Assembly (NCBI RefSeq): GCF_028389875.1
Contig: NC_084663.1
Span: 160,051,801-160,115,800, forward strand
Source: Rhea pennata
Taxonomy: Eukaryota > Chordata > Aves > Rheiformes > Rheidae
Direction of reading: 5' to 3'
DNA length: 64,000 bases
Part shown: positions 21,205 to 34,600 of the stretch, in pieces
Numbering within the stretch: position 1 is the first letter of the stretch
How the letters are laid out: every line of letters begins with the position of its first letter
The notes under the pieces: generated by a model
The model's database searches: none
What the model was told of the DNA's origin: nothing
The model's input: the letters and a program-made list of their open reading frames with translations, nothing else
Program-made: the position numbers and the translations under genes

Positions 21205-21905
21205 GGTGGGAGATAAGCAGCAAGATGGATTGAAAACTGGCTGAGGGGCAGAGCTCAGAGGGTTGTGATTGAGTCTAATTGGATGCCTGTAGCTAGGGGT
21301 GTGCTGCAGGGGCCAATCCTGGATCCAGTCGTAGTCAACATATTCATCAATGACCTGGATGAAGGGACAGAGTGCGCCCTGAGCAAGTTTGCTGATGATA
21401 AAAAAGTGGGAGGAGTGGCTGGTACACCTGAGGGCTATGCTGCCGTTCAGAGGCCCCTCGACAGGGAAGACAAGAGAGACATAGAGCTACTGGAGTGAGT
21501 CCAGCAAAGCGCCACTAAGATGGTTAATAGACTGAAGCGTCTCTGAGCAAGCTGGGTCTGTTCAGCTGGGAGAAGACTTGAGGGGAATCTTCTCAATGTG
21601 TATAAGTATCTGAAGGGAGGTGTAAAGAAGATGGCGCCAAACTGTTTTCAGTGGTGCCCAGTGAAAGAACAAGAGGCAATGGGCACAAATGGAAACACAG
21701 GACGTTCCACGTGAACATAAGGAAAAAAGTCTTTGCTGTGAGAGTGACAGAGCACTGGAACAGGTTGTCCAGAGAGGTTGTGGAGTCTCTGGCCTTGGAG
21801 ATACTGAAAAGGTGACCCAGCTTTAACAGGAGAGTTGGTGACCAGATCATCTGGGGAAACTAGATGATCTCCAGCAGTGTCGTCCAATCTCAACCATTGC
21901 ATGAG
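21205..21905 (+). mobile_element. CR1 LINE, internally deleted
   Basis: The only clear plus-strand CR1. It starts in the reverse transcriptase domain (RGVLQGPILDPVVVNIFIND, then FADDKKVGGVA, the FADD active site), open at 21265-21498. It jumps near 21465 straight to the region after RT (DIELLE), then continues as a frame-broken 3' part to about 21905. The intervening RT thumb region is missing. Confidence 0.88.
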
Positions 21906-24900
21906 TCAGGGAGATCTAGAAGAGAATGTTTTGACTTACTAAGAAAATTGGAAGGGAACTAAAATACAAAAGAGCATACGGGATGCTACAAGGCACTTTC
22001 AGTCTGGCCAAAGAAAATGTAACAATAATTGCAAGCTGAAGCCAGGAAGCTTCTGGTTCGGATTCTTAGTCCCCTTTAACCACTACCCTGAACTACCCCT
22101 GACGGCGGTGAATTCTGAAGGTCTTGACATCTTCTGTCAGATATTCTTTACAGAAAGGAGATGTTATTTACTTACTGCTGTATTTCAGATACAGTAAACT
22201 GTTGTATTAAGGCAGGCTGTGTGCATTAACTCAGAGCTAGTGGTTTATTTTAAGTCAAAATTCTGAAACTAAAACTTGAAAAATAGTGTGAATCATTAGA
22301 TGTTTTAGCCAATGTTAGTTAATAGTAACTCGAGCAGTTTTGTAGCCATTTTATAAAATATTCTGGAAATAACAGATGCGCTCAGTAGCAGCGTTAACAC
22401 AGTAATTTCAGGAAGTAGTCTTACTGTCAGTTGGGTCTTCATTCAGGACAGAATGTTGTTACTTATTAAAAAACCTGTCTTTAGCTGCCAGATTTCAGAC
22501 AGTTATTGGTTGTGGCAGAAGCTTGCATTGCAAGTAGTGAAGCAATTAACAAGCTGTTATGCACTAACATTTGTAGTGTTTGAAGAGATTACCCTAAATG
22601 CTTGTAAGTGAAGAAATGGCTGGGATGCTCGTTTATGGGAGTAGTGTTGTGCGTGAATGACCTGGAACTTCGGCCTGTCTTCGGCGTTCAGGTGGCAGTG
22701 AGAAAGGTGCTTCACCGCAGTTTCGACTGGTACTTACCAGCCTCTTCAAGGAGGTGAGCCCCACACGGCAAGAGAACTGGATTCTGTCTAATCTTGTTAT
22801 AAGAAAACGAGACCTTGAGTTTAAAAGTCTGAGAACTGGAATTCTCAAATCCAGTTTCACACATCAGGTATCTTGTGCTGTGGCCTAATTTGTCATTTTT
22901 AAACTGGTATAACTTCATATAGTCATTTTATCATGTACTGAGAAAAGCTACAGACAGTCCAGGTACTTTCTTCCACAAATTTTCCTGTTTCTTGGCTCTC
23001 ATCTGTCCTTGTTCAAGTTGCAGACATCTGACATGGAGCTCTACTAAAAACTGAAATGTCACATTTAAATGAAAAAACGTAATTATTAATTCTCCATATG
23101 CTTAGTTGTGCTCTTTAAATATAGCAATTGTTTCTTTAGCTATGGTCCTGCTGGAGCTTAAAATTTTTCTTTTTTTTTTTTTTTAATGAAATTGTGATTC
23201 AGCTGTCTATGGTTAAATGGAGTTATTGACCAAAAAGTTAAATGTGAAATAATGTATTTTCCTTCAACTTTTGTTTCACCTCCCCCCCCCCTTTTCTTAA
23301 TCCACTTTTCTATTTGGCATATGTATTCTAATTATTTTAATTCCTTTTAATTAAGACATCATTACATGTCTGCTGGACTATATGTTTTCCTAGCTAACTA
23401 TATCACTACATGTAAACTAAGACATGACCAAGTTGCCCTGTTTTCATATCAGGATGTGTTGTTCTGCCATTGAAGCTTAAAAAGTCTTGCCCAAAAATGA
23501 TACTAAGCTTTCCTTCACATTTGTGTATGCAATGTTTGCAGTTTATAGGTACAGTTTTCACCAGAACCATTTTTAATTTCTTGTATTTAGCAGTACCTGA
23601 TGTACCTTGCAACATCATCATGTTAAAATATTTGAGTGTTTGTTTATATTTTTCGTTTAAAATATTATTCACTGGTGATGTAAGTGGAGGGGTAAAAAGC
23701 TTGGATTTAGTCAGTGTTAGCCAGCCTCCTATTGTTGCCCCAGGCTTATATTCTCCCTTATTGAAATGTTGATTCTTGAGAACCCCTTAATTAGCAAGAC
23801 CCACCTCTAACAGGGCCCCACTTAAAAAAAAAATCAACTGCATGTTATCATTTCTATTTCTTCTGTCTGTCCTACTTAAAGAATATCTGACTGTTTTTTT
23901 TTAAAAAAAAAAACTAATCCAGTTACTAAAATAAAAGCAGAACTAGTAAACTTTGATACAAATAACACCTCTTTATCCCAAATCATTTTAAAAGCAATTC
24001 ATGTGACTCTGACTTCACCCAGATACAAAATGCAGAAATGCCTTTAAGGAGAATGTGGCAAAAGTTTCTTAATGTACAACTGCATTGCACAGCTCTAGAA
24101 GTGAAGAATGCCTATGGGATGGCGAGAAACGAAATGATACTTCAGGTGGACTAGATCCCTTCCACGAGGACTTACCTTTCAACCTTGCCTTCCTTTTGTG
24201 CTGATTAAAGTTTTTTATCTTTTGAGATACTAATTGATGCTTGGTTCAGTCCCTCTTCCATCTTTTCCCTAGCTTCTTTCAGATAAAGTTTTCCTTTAGA
24301 TAGAATATTTATTTACTAGTCTTTCTCCTCACTGGTCCATCCACAAGACCCGGTGCCTGACTATTCCTCCTTCACAGTTCTCCATTCTTTTCGGTTCTGG
24401 TGGCCTTGTTCTGACCAAAAAATAGTCTTCTTCCGTGCGTAAGCTCAAGGTCTTCACCATGCTTCAGCTTCTCTTCCCTAGCATGTGTTGGCATTTGAGT
24501 TTGGAAAACAGCATCAGATGCAGCATCTTCCTGACCGTTGTTCCTGTAATGTAAGGAATGTTTTAGGTGAGCCAGACATGAGTATACATACCTGCACGTA
24601 TGTACTACAAGCTTTGTGGCTTCCTAGGCATGTTCTCAGGCCTCCCTTTTCTAGGTCATCCTACAGCTGAGGTTTGCTAGAACCTGCCCCAGAGATCTGC
24701 CTTCCTCTCTGTTAATAATCCAACAACAAGGTGCGGTGTCATTTGAGATCTTTGATGCAGCAGCGTATGTCTCTATAAAAGCTTTCAGAAGATACTAGAT
24801 TTGTTTTTCCTGTAACAGGCAATATTTGCCCAATGAAAAATCTTTGGTCTCTGTTCAATGCAGTTAGATCTCTTTTTCTTGAAGCTTTTGCAAGGCTCCA

Positions 24901-27900
24901 GAGAAGATAGGTAAGGGTTACCAGTCTGAGCATTTCAAGTCTCAAACATATATCCAGTGTCAGCTGTTTCCAAGTGAAATGTAAATGAAAAGGCAGTGCA
25001 AATGCTAGCAAAACCAGCATAACCAAGAAGCCTGATTAGGAATAAGTGTTATCAGATAAAACAGAAAGAAAATGAAGTGGTATTAGTAGGATCCAAAGCA
25101 AACAGGAGTTGCTAATTGTCTCCAGCAACTGTGTGTGAATGGATGTGGGAGTAAGAAGAAACCTTGTCTTTTGACCATATTTTCTGATCCATTTTTAGAA
25201 AATGTTGTCAAAAAGAAAAAGATCAATCTTTTTCAATAGGAAGATGAACTAAACTGTGTGCTGCTCATTGGGAGACATCAGTAAAATTAGACAGAGTTGG
25301 TACTTGAGGAAAACAAGAATAAATAGACAACCTGCTTTTATAAGAAAGGAGGTCGCAAAGTGTAATGCTATTCTATATACATACCATACTGAAGTTGGTA
25401 TTCCTGTTTCTCAAGGAAAGGATACATCTAGATATTTCCTGCTTTGACAAAGTTGATTTTTTACCTTAAGCAAAAGAATGTAGGTATTACTGGAGAAGTA
25501 GCAAAACTTTGGTAAAGAAAGCAGTTCTGATTGATATTGTATCTGTAAAAAGGTAGGTAATGATGTACAAAGCCACCTATAGTAATAAAGAACTGCTTTT
25601 TAGCAGAAGTGTATAAATTTAACTCCATTACTGAATCAGATGAAAGTGGACCATGTATTAGTTCTTGTTGTATTAAAGCTTCTATAATTTTGGAGAGATA
25701 AGCCTCAGTTAACTTGTGATTACACAGATTGATGCTCAGGCATTTCTGTTCAAGTGGTTTGTGTAACTTTTGCTACATTAGTTCTTTGGAAGATGATTTT
25801 ATTAGTCTATTTCTAAAAGGTTCAGATATTTTAAGCTATTTCCATTTAGGCTAGTTATTTTTAGAGCTTTTATCAATAACTACCTAGAATTGTTTTAAAA
25901 AGTGAATAAAATAATTTAATATCTGTATTATAAAATACTGTATTATACTCTAATCATGTCACAATCTTTTGTTTCCAGATAAACAAAAAACAGAGCAATT
26001 TATATCACTTGCATGCCTTCTCCCCAGTTTTTCTTTGCTTTCCAACATAAATTCTTGGGAAACATTTCCCTGCTTTGGTCATGATTGACTGTTACCACTA
26101 TAAAAAATAATTCTTCTGTATGTACTTTATGTGTGGTATATTTACTGCATTTGAAATCCTTTAAGAGGAAGATTTTTATACAGCATATGTGAGAGATCAC
26201 ATGATTTATGCTAACTACAAGATCTCACTATAAGCTTAGACAATTTTAAATGCAAGGTGTCAACGTATTATATAGTATTTTAGGTGTAAAGAAGTAGAAA
26301 ATCTTCCATGTGAAAATCTCATTAATATCTGTGAAGGTTTGTAACTGTTGCATTTTATAGATGGAAAAACATGCAGGAGATTTAGATTATTCATTGAAGG
26401 TGTCAGTGGGTCAATAGCAGAGGGAGAATTAGAGCTGTGAACTTTCGATTGCTGTTTTCAACACATTAGGTCGTGTTACCCTGTAGTAACATGTAGCAAC
26501 ATGTAGTAGTTCCTTCTGTAAAACCGAATTGATAAAAGCAAATTGGAGTGGTAGTTAAACAGCACTGAAAATTATTTTTAATCAATGAGTATATTGGGCA
26601 AGAATAACTTTTGGGGAGACAGCACGTTATTTTTAGCTTAGTCCATTTTTACCATGGGTAACTGCAGAAGTTCAAATAACATTCAAAGTCTCTTAGGACT
26701 TCAGTTATATCCTTAAATGGATTTTTTTTTTTTTCAATGGATAATCAGAATTTTCAAAATGTGGCATCTGGAATAAGCTTAAATATTATATACTGCTTCC
26801 ATGGTTATATTTGATGTTTACATTTGTTTTAATTGGACGCTATGGCCTGGTTTTGCTACCTTTTGTTCTAACTTCTTCCACCAAAGAACACTAATATTAG
26901 TGAAATATTAGTGAGAGAAGATAGCTATATAGCCAAGCTGTCTTGCTTGTACTTTTCAGTGTTATATTTACCATTTTTTAAAAAACAAAAATAATTATAA
27001 ACATAACCCTTAGGGTTTGTGTCATTATCTTTTCTATATCTGAGAGTCATGCATACCAGAAGAATTGAAGACTGCAAGAACTAAATGATAGATTATTCTC
27101 TTAATTTTGCTTCCAACTATGTACTTCCCTTAACAACAGGATTTCAGGCAGCATGTTGCTAGGTGGCAGTTTGATTCCCAGTCTTATGATAGGAGGGAGC
27201 AAAGCTCAGAACAACTAAGCAAATGGTGAAAAGTCCTTTTGGAAGAAAAGGACCTAGGGCTGTTTTCCAAAGAAATTCAGATGTAGATATCAAAGCTGCT
27301 TCCCAGTGAAACTGCTAGAAACTGGGTCTGTCATTCCCTCCTCGCAGGACAGCTTTCAGTACCAAAATTGCAGGCAGCTGGCTGTCTTCCACCATGAGGC
27401 AGAATTAAAGTCTCCATATGACTAATGCTAGTTCTTTGGATAGAACAGCACTAAAGGTCCATATACAACCTTCTTTTTAAGTAGCTTATCAATTTTATTT
27501 CAATCAGTTTTGAGGATCTCCAGGAGCTATTTCCGACACATGGAATATGTCTTAACACATATGAGTAATGCCTACTGAAAAAAAAGGAAGGATGTATCCT
27601 GAAGAAGGGATGTATCCATAGCAGAAAGAATGTGTCCATAGCAGAAAAAACAGTCTTACCATTTTCAGCAACATTTGTTAAACCCCTTTAGGCTTTATCT
27701 TTGGCCTGACCTGAAAATATTCTGAGAAGACCTACATTCCTATGTGATAGATTTGAGAATCTGAGTTTTTCTTCCCAGATGCATGCTTCAGAGTTTTCTG
27801 CAATCTGTTGTTAAGAAAAAAATGAATGTGACTACGGTTATAAAGTTACTTGTAACTAGAAAATTTCCTGTATTTTGTACATCTTATTTATGCAAATGAC

Positions 27901-28200
27901 ACACACCAGTGGGCTTTTTGCTGTGACCCCCTCACCATTGACAGACTTCTATGTATTTTCCAAGTGTAAATGAAAGTTTGTTTGCAGTATTCCAAGAAAA
28001 TGTGTTATCCCCATTTTATAGAAGCGTAAAGGAGCGCAACAGTGAGAGTGTACCCAAGGAGCATGCAAGAAATCTGTGGCATAGCCAGGAATTAAGCATG
28101 GACTTGAGCCCCAGTTGAGTGCTGACATCTGCATTTCCTTCCTCTTGGGATGCAACATGCTTGTCGGTGGGTATTCTTGTAACCTAAATCACAAAATCAC
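21906..28200. other. Intergenic, no gene supported
   Basis: AT-rich. Includes a C-run (23282-23293), T/A homopolymers (23170-23185, 23893-23912, 26719-26735) and a small tandem repeat (27585-27646). Open frames are short and without recognisable domains. Confidence 0.6.
27585..27646. repeat. Short tandem repeat, period about 20 bp
   Basis: Three degenerate units built on aagggatgtatccatagcag, the last two most alike (atgtatccatagcagaaaga and atgtgtccatagcagaaaaa). Confidence 0.7.
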
Positions 28201-28204
28201 AGGA

Positions 28205-28470
28205 GTCTAGGCAATGGCCCGTCCTGCAGCAGCGCTCCGGCAGGGACCATGCGCAGCTGGAACTGCAGGGCCTGAGCGGCAGCCCCAGAGCCGAGGCAGG
28301 ACGGCTTCCACGTGCCTCCTCACAGCCCCGGCTGCAAAGCAGCGAACCCAAGCAGCCGGGCCCGGGGTGAGGGCTGGGAAGGGGCTGCAGAGCTGTACGC
28401 TGCACCCTGACAACTGTGACTCCATGAGAAGAAAAAGTAGCTGCGGAAAATACTGCTGAAATAAATGCAA
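28205..28470. other. GC-rich island in AT-rich intergenic DNA
   Basis: About 230 bases of GC-rich sequence with sharp edges (cagcagcgctccggcagggac to gggaaggggctgcagagctg). It is followed by aataaa at 28460-28465 on the plus strand. Open in three frames (60-87 codons) as expected from composition. No domain or repeat family recognised. Confidence 0.55.
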
Positions 28471-31359
28471 TTTGCTTTGTCTTTAGAAGAAACGTTAAGC
28501 TTTCTGATAAAGTTCTTACTGATTTCCTACTAAGCTATTTCCTTGTCGTCATGTAGGCCTGATGTAACTCTGTATAATGCCATTTTTTCAATGGAAATAT
28601 GCTCCTTGTTTTAAATTTATCTCTGTAGTTCCTCTCAAATGGCTACCACCTATTTCTTGGAAGACTCAATTAAGCTAAGTGAAGCAGTAGTGTTGCAGTA
28701 ACCTAGCAACACATTATGCTGATATGCAGGATTAGCTTATTTATGTGCTGGAGTCCAACTTTATGAAATATTATATGTAAATATATTACATAACTTTAGG
28801 TGGCTTATATATTGTTATATTGTAATCTTATCTTTGTGTTAACTGTGTGTTAATCAGAAGTCTTTAGCAGATATGAAGAACTATTGCTGGTGGTTTTTCT
28901 TCAAAATTTCCTCCTTCCTTGAGGAGAAAATGGATTGAGCTGTTGGCAAAAACAGTAAACAAATCAAAACAATAGCAAATCCCTTGCTTTCCAAAGAAGA
29001 AGGTAAGGAGACGTCCCTTTTTTAGAAGCTGAAAGAACAAAGTAACTAAATCATATTGTAAAGTCTACTGAAAATCAGTTGCCCAAGAGAAAATCAAATA
29101 AAAGAAAATAAGAATAAAACTATGTAGGCCAATATTAATGTATTTTTTAAAAAATTGGGCATCTATTTTAAAAATAAGAAAATAAGAACATCAGCTAGAG
29201 AAGGTTAGAGGTGCTACTGGAAGAGACCAAAGAGAAGTAAAGAGATTAAGCCCTCAGAGATACCACAGTGTGCAGATAATGCCCTTGTTGCTTTATAGCT
29301 AAAGCCATATTGTCCAGCACCATCTCAGTTATTTCTTACTGCTGTAGACAAAACTCAGTTTTGCAGCACTAAGTGGGTTGAGTATGGGTCCAAGTGAGAG
29401 CCTGAGAGTGCAATAGGGGGGAGCAGATGGGTCAGTGGAGGCTTGGAGAACCTTCCCAAGGGATCTGCAGAGGGAGGACAACTGGGAGGGTCGATGGGAA
29501 CCCTCAAATTCAAATAAATTTAATTGAGGCCATGAGTAGCCCCAAGGGTTTCTCTCCTTTTCTCCTCATTAACCACCATCCCGGTGACTGTTAGCAGAGC
29601 AGAGCTCCTGCCCCTCTCCTCAGGCCTGACTTCCCTTCTGTACAGGACTCCCGCTGTGAAACTTATGTCTTCTAGCACTGGTAGTCCCCTTTCCTCTGCT
29701 GCACTGTCCCTTCCCCCCTGCCTCAGCCTCTGCTCCCCAGACCCCTCCAAAAAAAAGTGGACTGGAAATGGAGGGAATTAATCCAGTTGAGCCCTGGATT
29801 CTTAGATCTTTGTGTAGCAACAAAACTGACCAAGATTTCTAAAATGAAATACAAAAATTGACTTCAGAGCAACTTAACAAGAGAGCGGTCAGGCAAATGA
29901 ATCCATTAAAATTGAATCAGCTATTAATTTCTGTTGTACTATTGCTAAAGTTTTCATATAAATCTGAGGGAAATATAGTAGAGCTGTAGGTTATAGAAAG
30001 AAGCAAGCTTGTTATCCTGCAGTGAAAATATGAATGTATGAATAAATGGTAGGTCAAAATCCATTTCAGGGGGAAGAACCCATCTGCAATCTTCCAACAG
30101 GGCTGCAAAAACTGGATGGTATCGGTTCTTAATCTTTAGTCACAGATTTTCAAAACCAGAAAATGCATCTCTAGAAAATGACATGATATTGTCATATTAG
30201 CTGAACTCAAAATATATTATTTCTACTTTGGCAGTTGATGTCAGTTTAAATCACATATATTTTGTATGGCAGCACTGTCTCCTCCTGCCTCAAAAATCAC
30301 ATCCAATATGTCATGACACATTTTCCCTGTAAAATGTGAACATCCAATCTGACAGGAAAGGATGATTTATTAAAAAAAAATCTTTTGCAATGCATGCATC
30401 AGTTCTAAACAAGAATTTAAATATCTCCACAAATCTAAAACAAATCACACTCATTTCCTAAATACTAGGTCAGTTTAACACAAGTGTTTTACATATGCCC
30501 AAGTCAAAACACAGATTGGTCAAGAGATGACTCTCAAACTTGTGTTTCCAGTCAACAACATGATTCATTTTGCAAGACTGGTTGCACAAGTTTAAAAGAT
30601 AATTCAGCCAGCTCGAACAGCTACTGCACTGCTGCGATTCTAGTGTGCTGTCCTAAAGGAAAAAGCTAAGTAGAGTTTGTTTAAAAAAAATACTGAAGAT
30701 GAAACTTTAGAAGGCAGAATGCAATGAGATGCATATAAGTTCACTTGAAAATGTCAGGTCTCACAACATGAGTCCCAAGTTTCAAAATAAAAATATCAAT
30801 GTGGAAGTACAAGAAAAAAAACTAAGCATTGACAAGATGGTTTAGTGGTTTTAGTATTTTTCAAAAAACATTCAACAAACTTGCATTGTATTAGGTGGGA
30901 GAGGATGATACTGTCCATTAGGCAAATCCATAGCTAAAAATGAGAAAAGAAAGAGGTATATAATTCAGAATAAAAAAGCAGTTTTCAACACACAACAAAA
31001 GGCTTGAATGCTAGCTGGCTCCAAGGTATTCGTTCATTTGTTGTTTCGTTTTTCTGAAATATGGTAATATGTTGCGAAGGTACTTGTTTCTCCGTAGAGG
31101 AAAGGAATATGTAAAGGCTTTGAGCCAGGAACTCCTCTGTTCTGCCTACTTCCCTCTCCACCTGCCCTTAATACTTAGGCTAACACTCACGTTTGCCTAC
31201 CCCACATAGCTGTCAGGAGCGCCCTGGCTTTGCATAAGAGAAACTCCTAGCCTCTGAGATTGATTACATAAGGTTTAACAGCAAGTCAGCACCAAAACTG
31301 GGATTACTACACATGTTTCTACTCTCCCAGCCTCACCCCTGATGCATTATGCAGGCTTA
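28471..31359. other. Intergenic, no gene supported
   Basis: Mostly AT-rich. The patch 29380-29760 is purine-rich then pyrimidine-rich and open on both strands, but no protein family is recognisable. Confidence 0.6.
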
Positions 31360-31610
31360 ACCCCGCGTTTGCTCCCCGCGCCGATCACGGCGTGCAGTGC
31401 AAAGGTTAATGCCGAAGGCCGGAATCGAAAGGCTCGAAGGGATGGCCACACCGCCACGTCCAAAGTGGAGATTTTCCAACGCATCCTCGCGGTTGTTAGC
31501 TAACACGACTGGCTTTCCGTAGACATCCCTAGTAAACTCAGGCTGGGCGCAAAACACCTCTCCATCCGATGCCCAGAGGGAAAAGGTGCGCCTCACTACG
31601 CAGGAAAGAA
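31360..31610. promoter_or_regulatory. CpG-enriched patch, possible regulatory element
   Basis: CpG density is visibly raised (ccccgcgccgatcacggcg, gaaggccggaatcgaaagg, aacgcatcctcgcggttg) compared with kilobases around it. A 79-codon minus-strand frame (31596-31357) covers it but shows no known domain. It could be a CpG-rich enhancer, a promoter of an unannotated RNA or a repeat fragment. Confidence 0.35.
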
Positions 31611-34600
31611 AACAGCAAAGGTGTCACCAGGACAGAGAGAGAGTTCTCCCTGCATAAAAGAGGGATACAAAGAGGAACCGCGAAAGTGTAAATCCCAGTT
31701 CAGCGGGGATACCTTGTTCCAGGCAGATTGCATCTATTTTTGACATATGCCTGTGTGCAGCTTCTCCCACTTAGTGGCAATCCATCCTATATTCTCTTCA
31801 TCAATAAAAACACAAGTGAACATAACTGGCTGTGCAGAGGAGACAATAAAGATAGTTACGGAACGGTGTAAATGAACTGGAAATAAAGCTCTATAACTCT
31901 GGGTTATTAACCTCAAGTTACGTTTTCAGCAGAAATAAGAAAACAGTTTTTGGCAGAAGTGGTTTTAAAATGGCTCATATACCATTAACTTACTAAGTCA
32001 ACATTCGCTATGTTGACTTTGCGTGTTGCCACAGGGCACTGCTAAGGAGTTAAAAGTTCTTGGCATCAGTCAGGGGCAACTCCAGGTAAATAAAACTTAC
32101 TTTAGTTACTTTATAAAGTTGTCAGCTCTAGTTCCTGCTTACCTCTCCACCCCAAACCCACACATTCATTGTGGCGTATAGGCAGGCCTACCAGAAAAGC
32201 CAAATCCTTTCTGGGCTATAGAGGATGAAGTGCTTCCCACTTTCCAAGGGGAAACACCTGTCAAATATTGCTGAGTTGAACTGGCAAGATGATCTGGTAG
32301 AAGATGTCTGTTGCCATGCATGTGCACCTCGTCTGGTCTTCCAGATTTCTGAAGTACTGAGTCCACACAGTTTGGGGCCAAAGTTTATCACTGCATGTAA
32401 ACTAACTGAGCTGAACCTAGTGTCATTTATGGAAATGCACAAAGTATGACCGCTGTGGCTAGCTGGTATTCTATTTAGTTAAATCCAACTAAACGGCTGC
32501 AGAATGATTTGGGGAGGCTCCATCACACCGTCATTTGCTGCAGTATTGACCCAACCACTTGCAGTACGGTCCAACCAATTAGTTGCTCTACTGGCAGAGC
32601 ACATCCTCGAGAAGCGTGTCTTCAAGAAACAGAATGAGATGCAGCGCTGTAAGGAGGGTCCCAGCAGAGAAATTATCTTTTCTTTGCTATTTGAACGTCC
32701 ATTGCTTTAGTCGGGTGCTTCAGATATACATTAGAAAGGGCACGTCCTCTGCGACCGAGCTCTTGTATGCACCACATAATCCACTAATCTCTTTGCTCCT
32801 CAGATTCCCCATCTGAAAGGTGGGCATAAACTCTTCTTCTGTGTATTCACAAGTGACCGGTGTTTGGCTACCACCATCACAAAAGCAGTAGAAACCATGG
32901 ACAGAGAACGAAATCCATTCATCTTTCTTTATAAGAGAATTAATGTACTATCTACATCAATTTTCAGTCTTATAGTACCCCATAATGGGCTGCACACTTG
33001 CAACTTTTTTGTGCTTTTTATTATGTTTTCAATTTAAAACATTGAGTCATAAATATCTACCAAAATTTTTAAAATGTAAATATTCTAAACAGAAATATTA
33101 ATATGTCTTCATTTCCTTTAATGTACTTAAGTGTTAATTCAGGTTGTCCAAACCTAAAATATTTAATGGTTGTTAACGGTATTTTATGGAATTCACCTAA
33201 GCAGCTTCTCTGAAATGTGTTATTCCTGCTGGTGAGACATGTGAAAACAATCTTATCAACTTCTCTAAAAATTTTTACCAAGTAATATTTCATGGCATTT
33301 AATTAATGACAGAGTAAGATGCCCATCAATTAAAATTTCCACCCATACAACTAAAGAATTTGTGCTAGCATATGATCTTGAAGAGAATACTTTGTAATTT
33401 TAACTGACACAGTCTACTGAAGACACATCCTGTACTTTTTAATCACCAAATGTAGTTCATCCTTAATTATTTAAATTATGTTGCTCGAGTTCTTTTATTA
33501 CATCTTGACAACGCACTGTGCTTTCTCTAAGTTCAGAGCTTTGTAGAAGAAAGTAAAATTACATCCATCTTCGTCCCTGAAAGCTGTTTTTAACAGTACT
33601 ACTGTATTCTTAGATCTCTTACTAAGTGAGCCTAGTTAAAAAACTCATGAAGAGCTGATTAAAGACCAAATTACACCCCTCTAACTGGTAACACTACAAA
33701 ATAGTTGTGCAGAGGTCAACATAATTGCACCAGCCTAAATGAGAACAGAACCCAATCCACTCCATAAGCACCTGTGAAGCAATCGTGAGGACATTTATCT
33801 ATCTCCTTCCCTCTGCGAGTCAAGTTAAAATGTTTGTTCTCAGTGGGGTGAATTCTTTGCTGTTATTATTAGGAGATTTGTGTAAAGCTTTTTTTTCCTT
33901 TTTTTTTTTTTGTATGTAATGCTTTTTTTTTTCTTTTTTAGTTTAAGTGAGACCTTGAAAGATATTGAAAGTTAACATGAGCACGAACCAATGTGATCTA
34001 AGCAGTCCATTTAACTGAAACCACTAGAAAAAACAGGTGCTCTCTAATTTCCACTTCATACTTGTACGTCTCTTTTTGCAGGAAGAAACAACAAAGACCT
34101 ATTGTTTGTTCTTGTTTTTCCACAAATTGCATGTGCATATATAAGATGTGCTCTGAGCTTAGTAACAAACCAAAAGGACTGTTCATCACCACTGTTTACA
34201 TGCAAGGAGAAGAGACCAAATCTAATGCTCTTAAAAAAAAAAAAAAAATACATCTCCAATTTCATGCTTCAACAGCTTAAAAATGATAGTAGAGTTTCAC
34301 TTATTTCTGTATGTGAATAAGCCGTCAGTGACTTCCGCATCATTTTCTGCACTACCAGCTGCTCGCTCTGTGGCACTAATCATAGCAGAGAACTGCAAAT
34401 GCCCACCGTGATGGGTGGATGCGTACTACAGCCATCATGGATTTTCACTTGCATCAAACGTGGCAGTGGAAGTACTCACGCTCTGAAGACGAGTTATTAA
34501 GAAAGACTTGTGTTTCTTACAGGAGTGCGCACTATAAACAGAGCTATAACCACACACTTTATCTTAAGAATTTGTTCATTAACTTCATGAATCAAGAGTA

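Noticed and set aside
22715..22760. Possible U1 snRNA-like sequence (tacttacc near 22731)
   Set aside because: Only the eight-base 5' motif matches; the rest of U1 and any snRNA promoter element are missing.
31357..31596. 79-codon minus-strand frame in the CpG-rich patch
   Set aside because: No recognisable domain or splice context; composition alone can keep the frame open.
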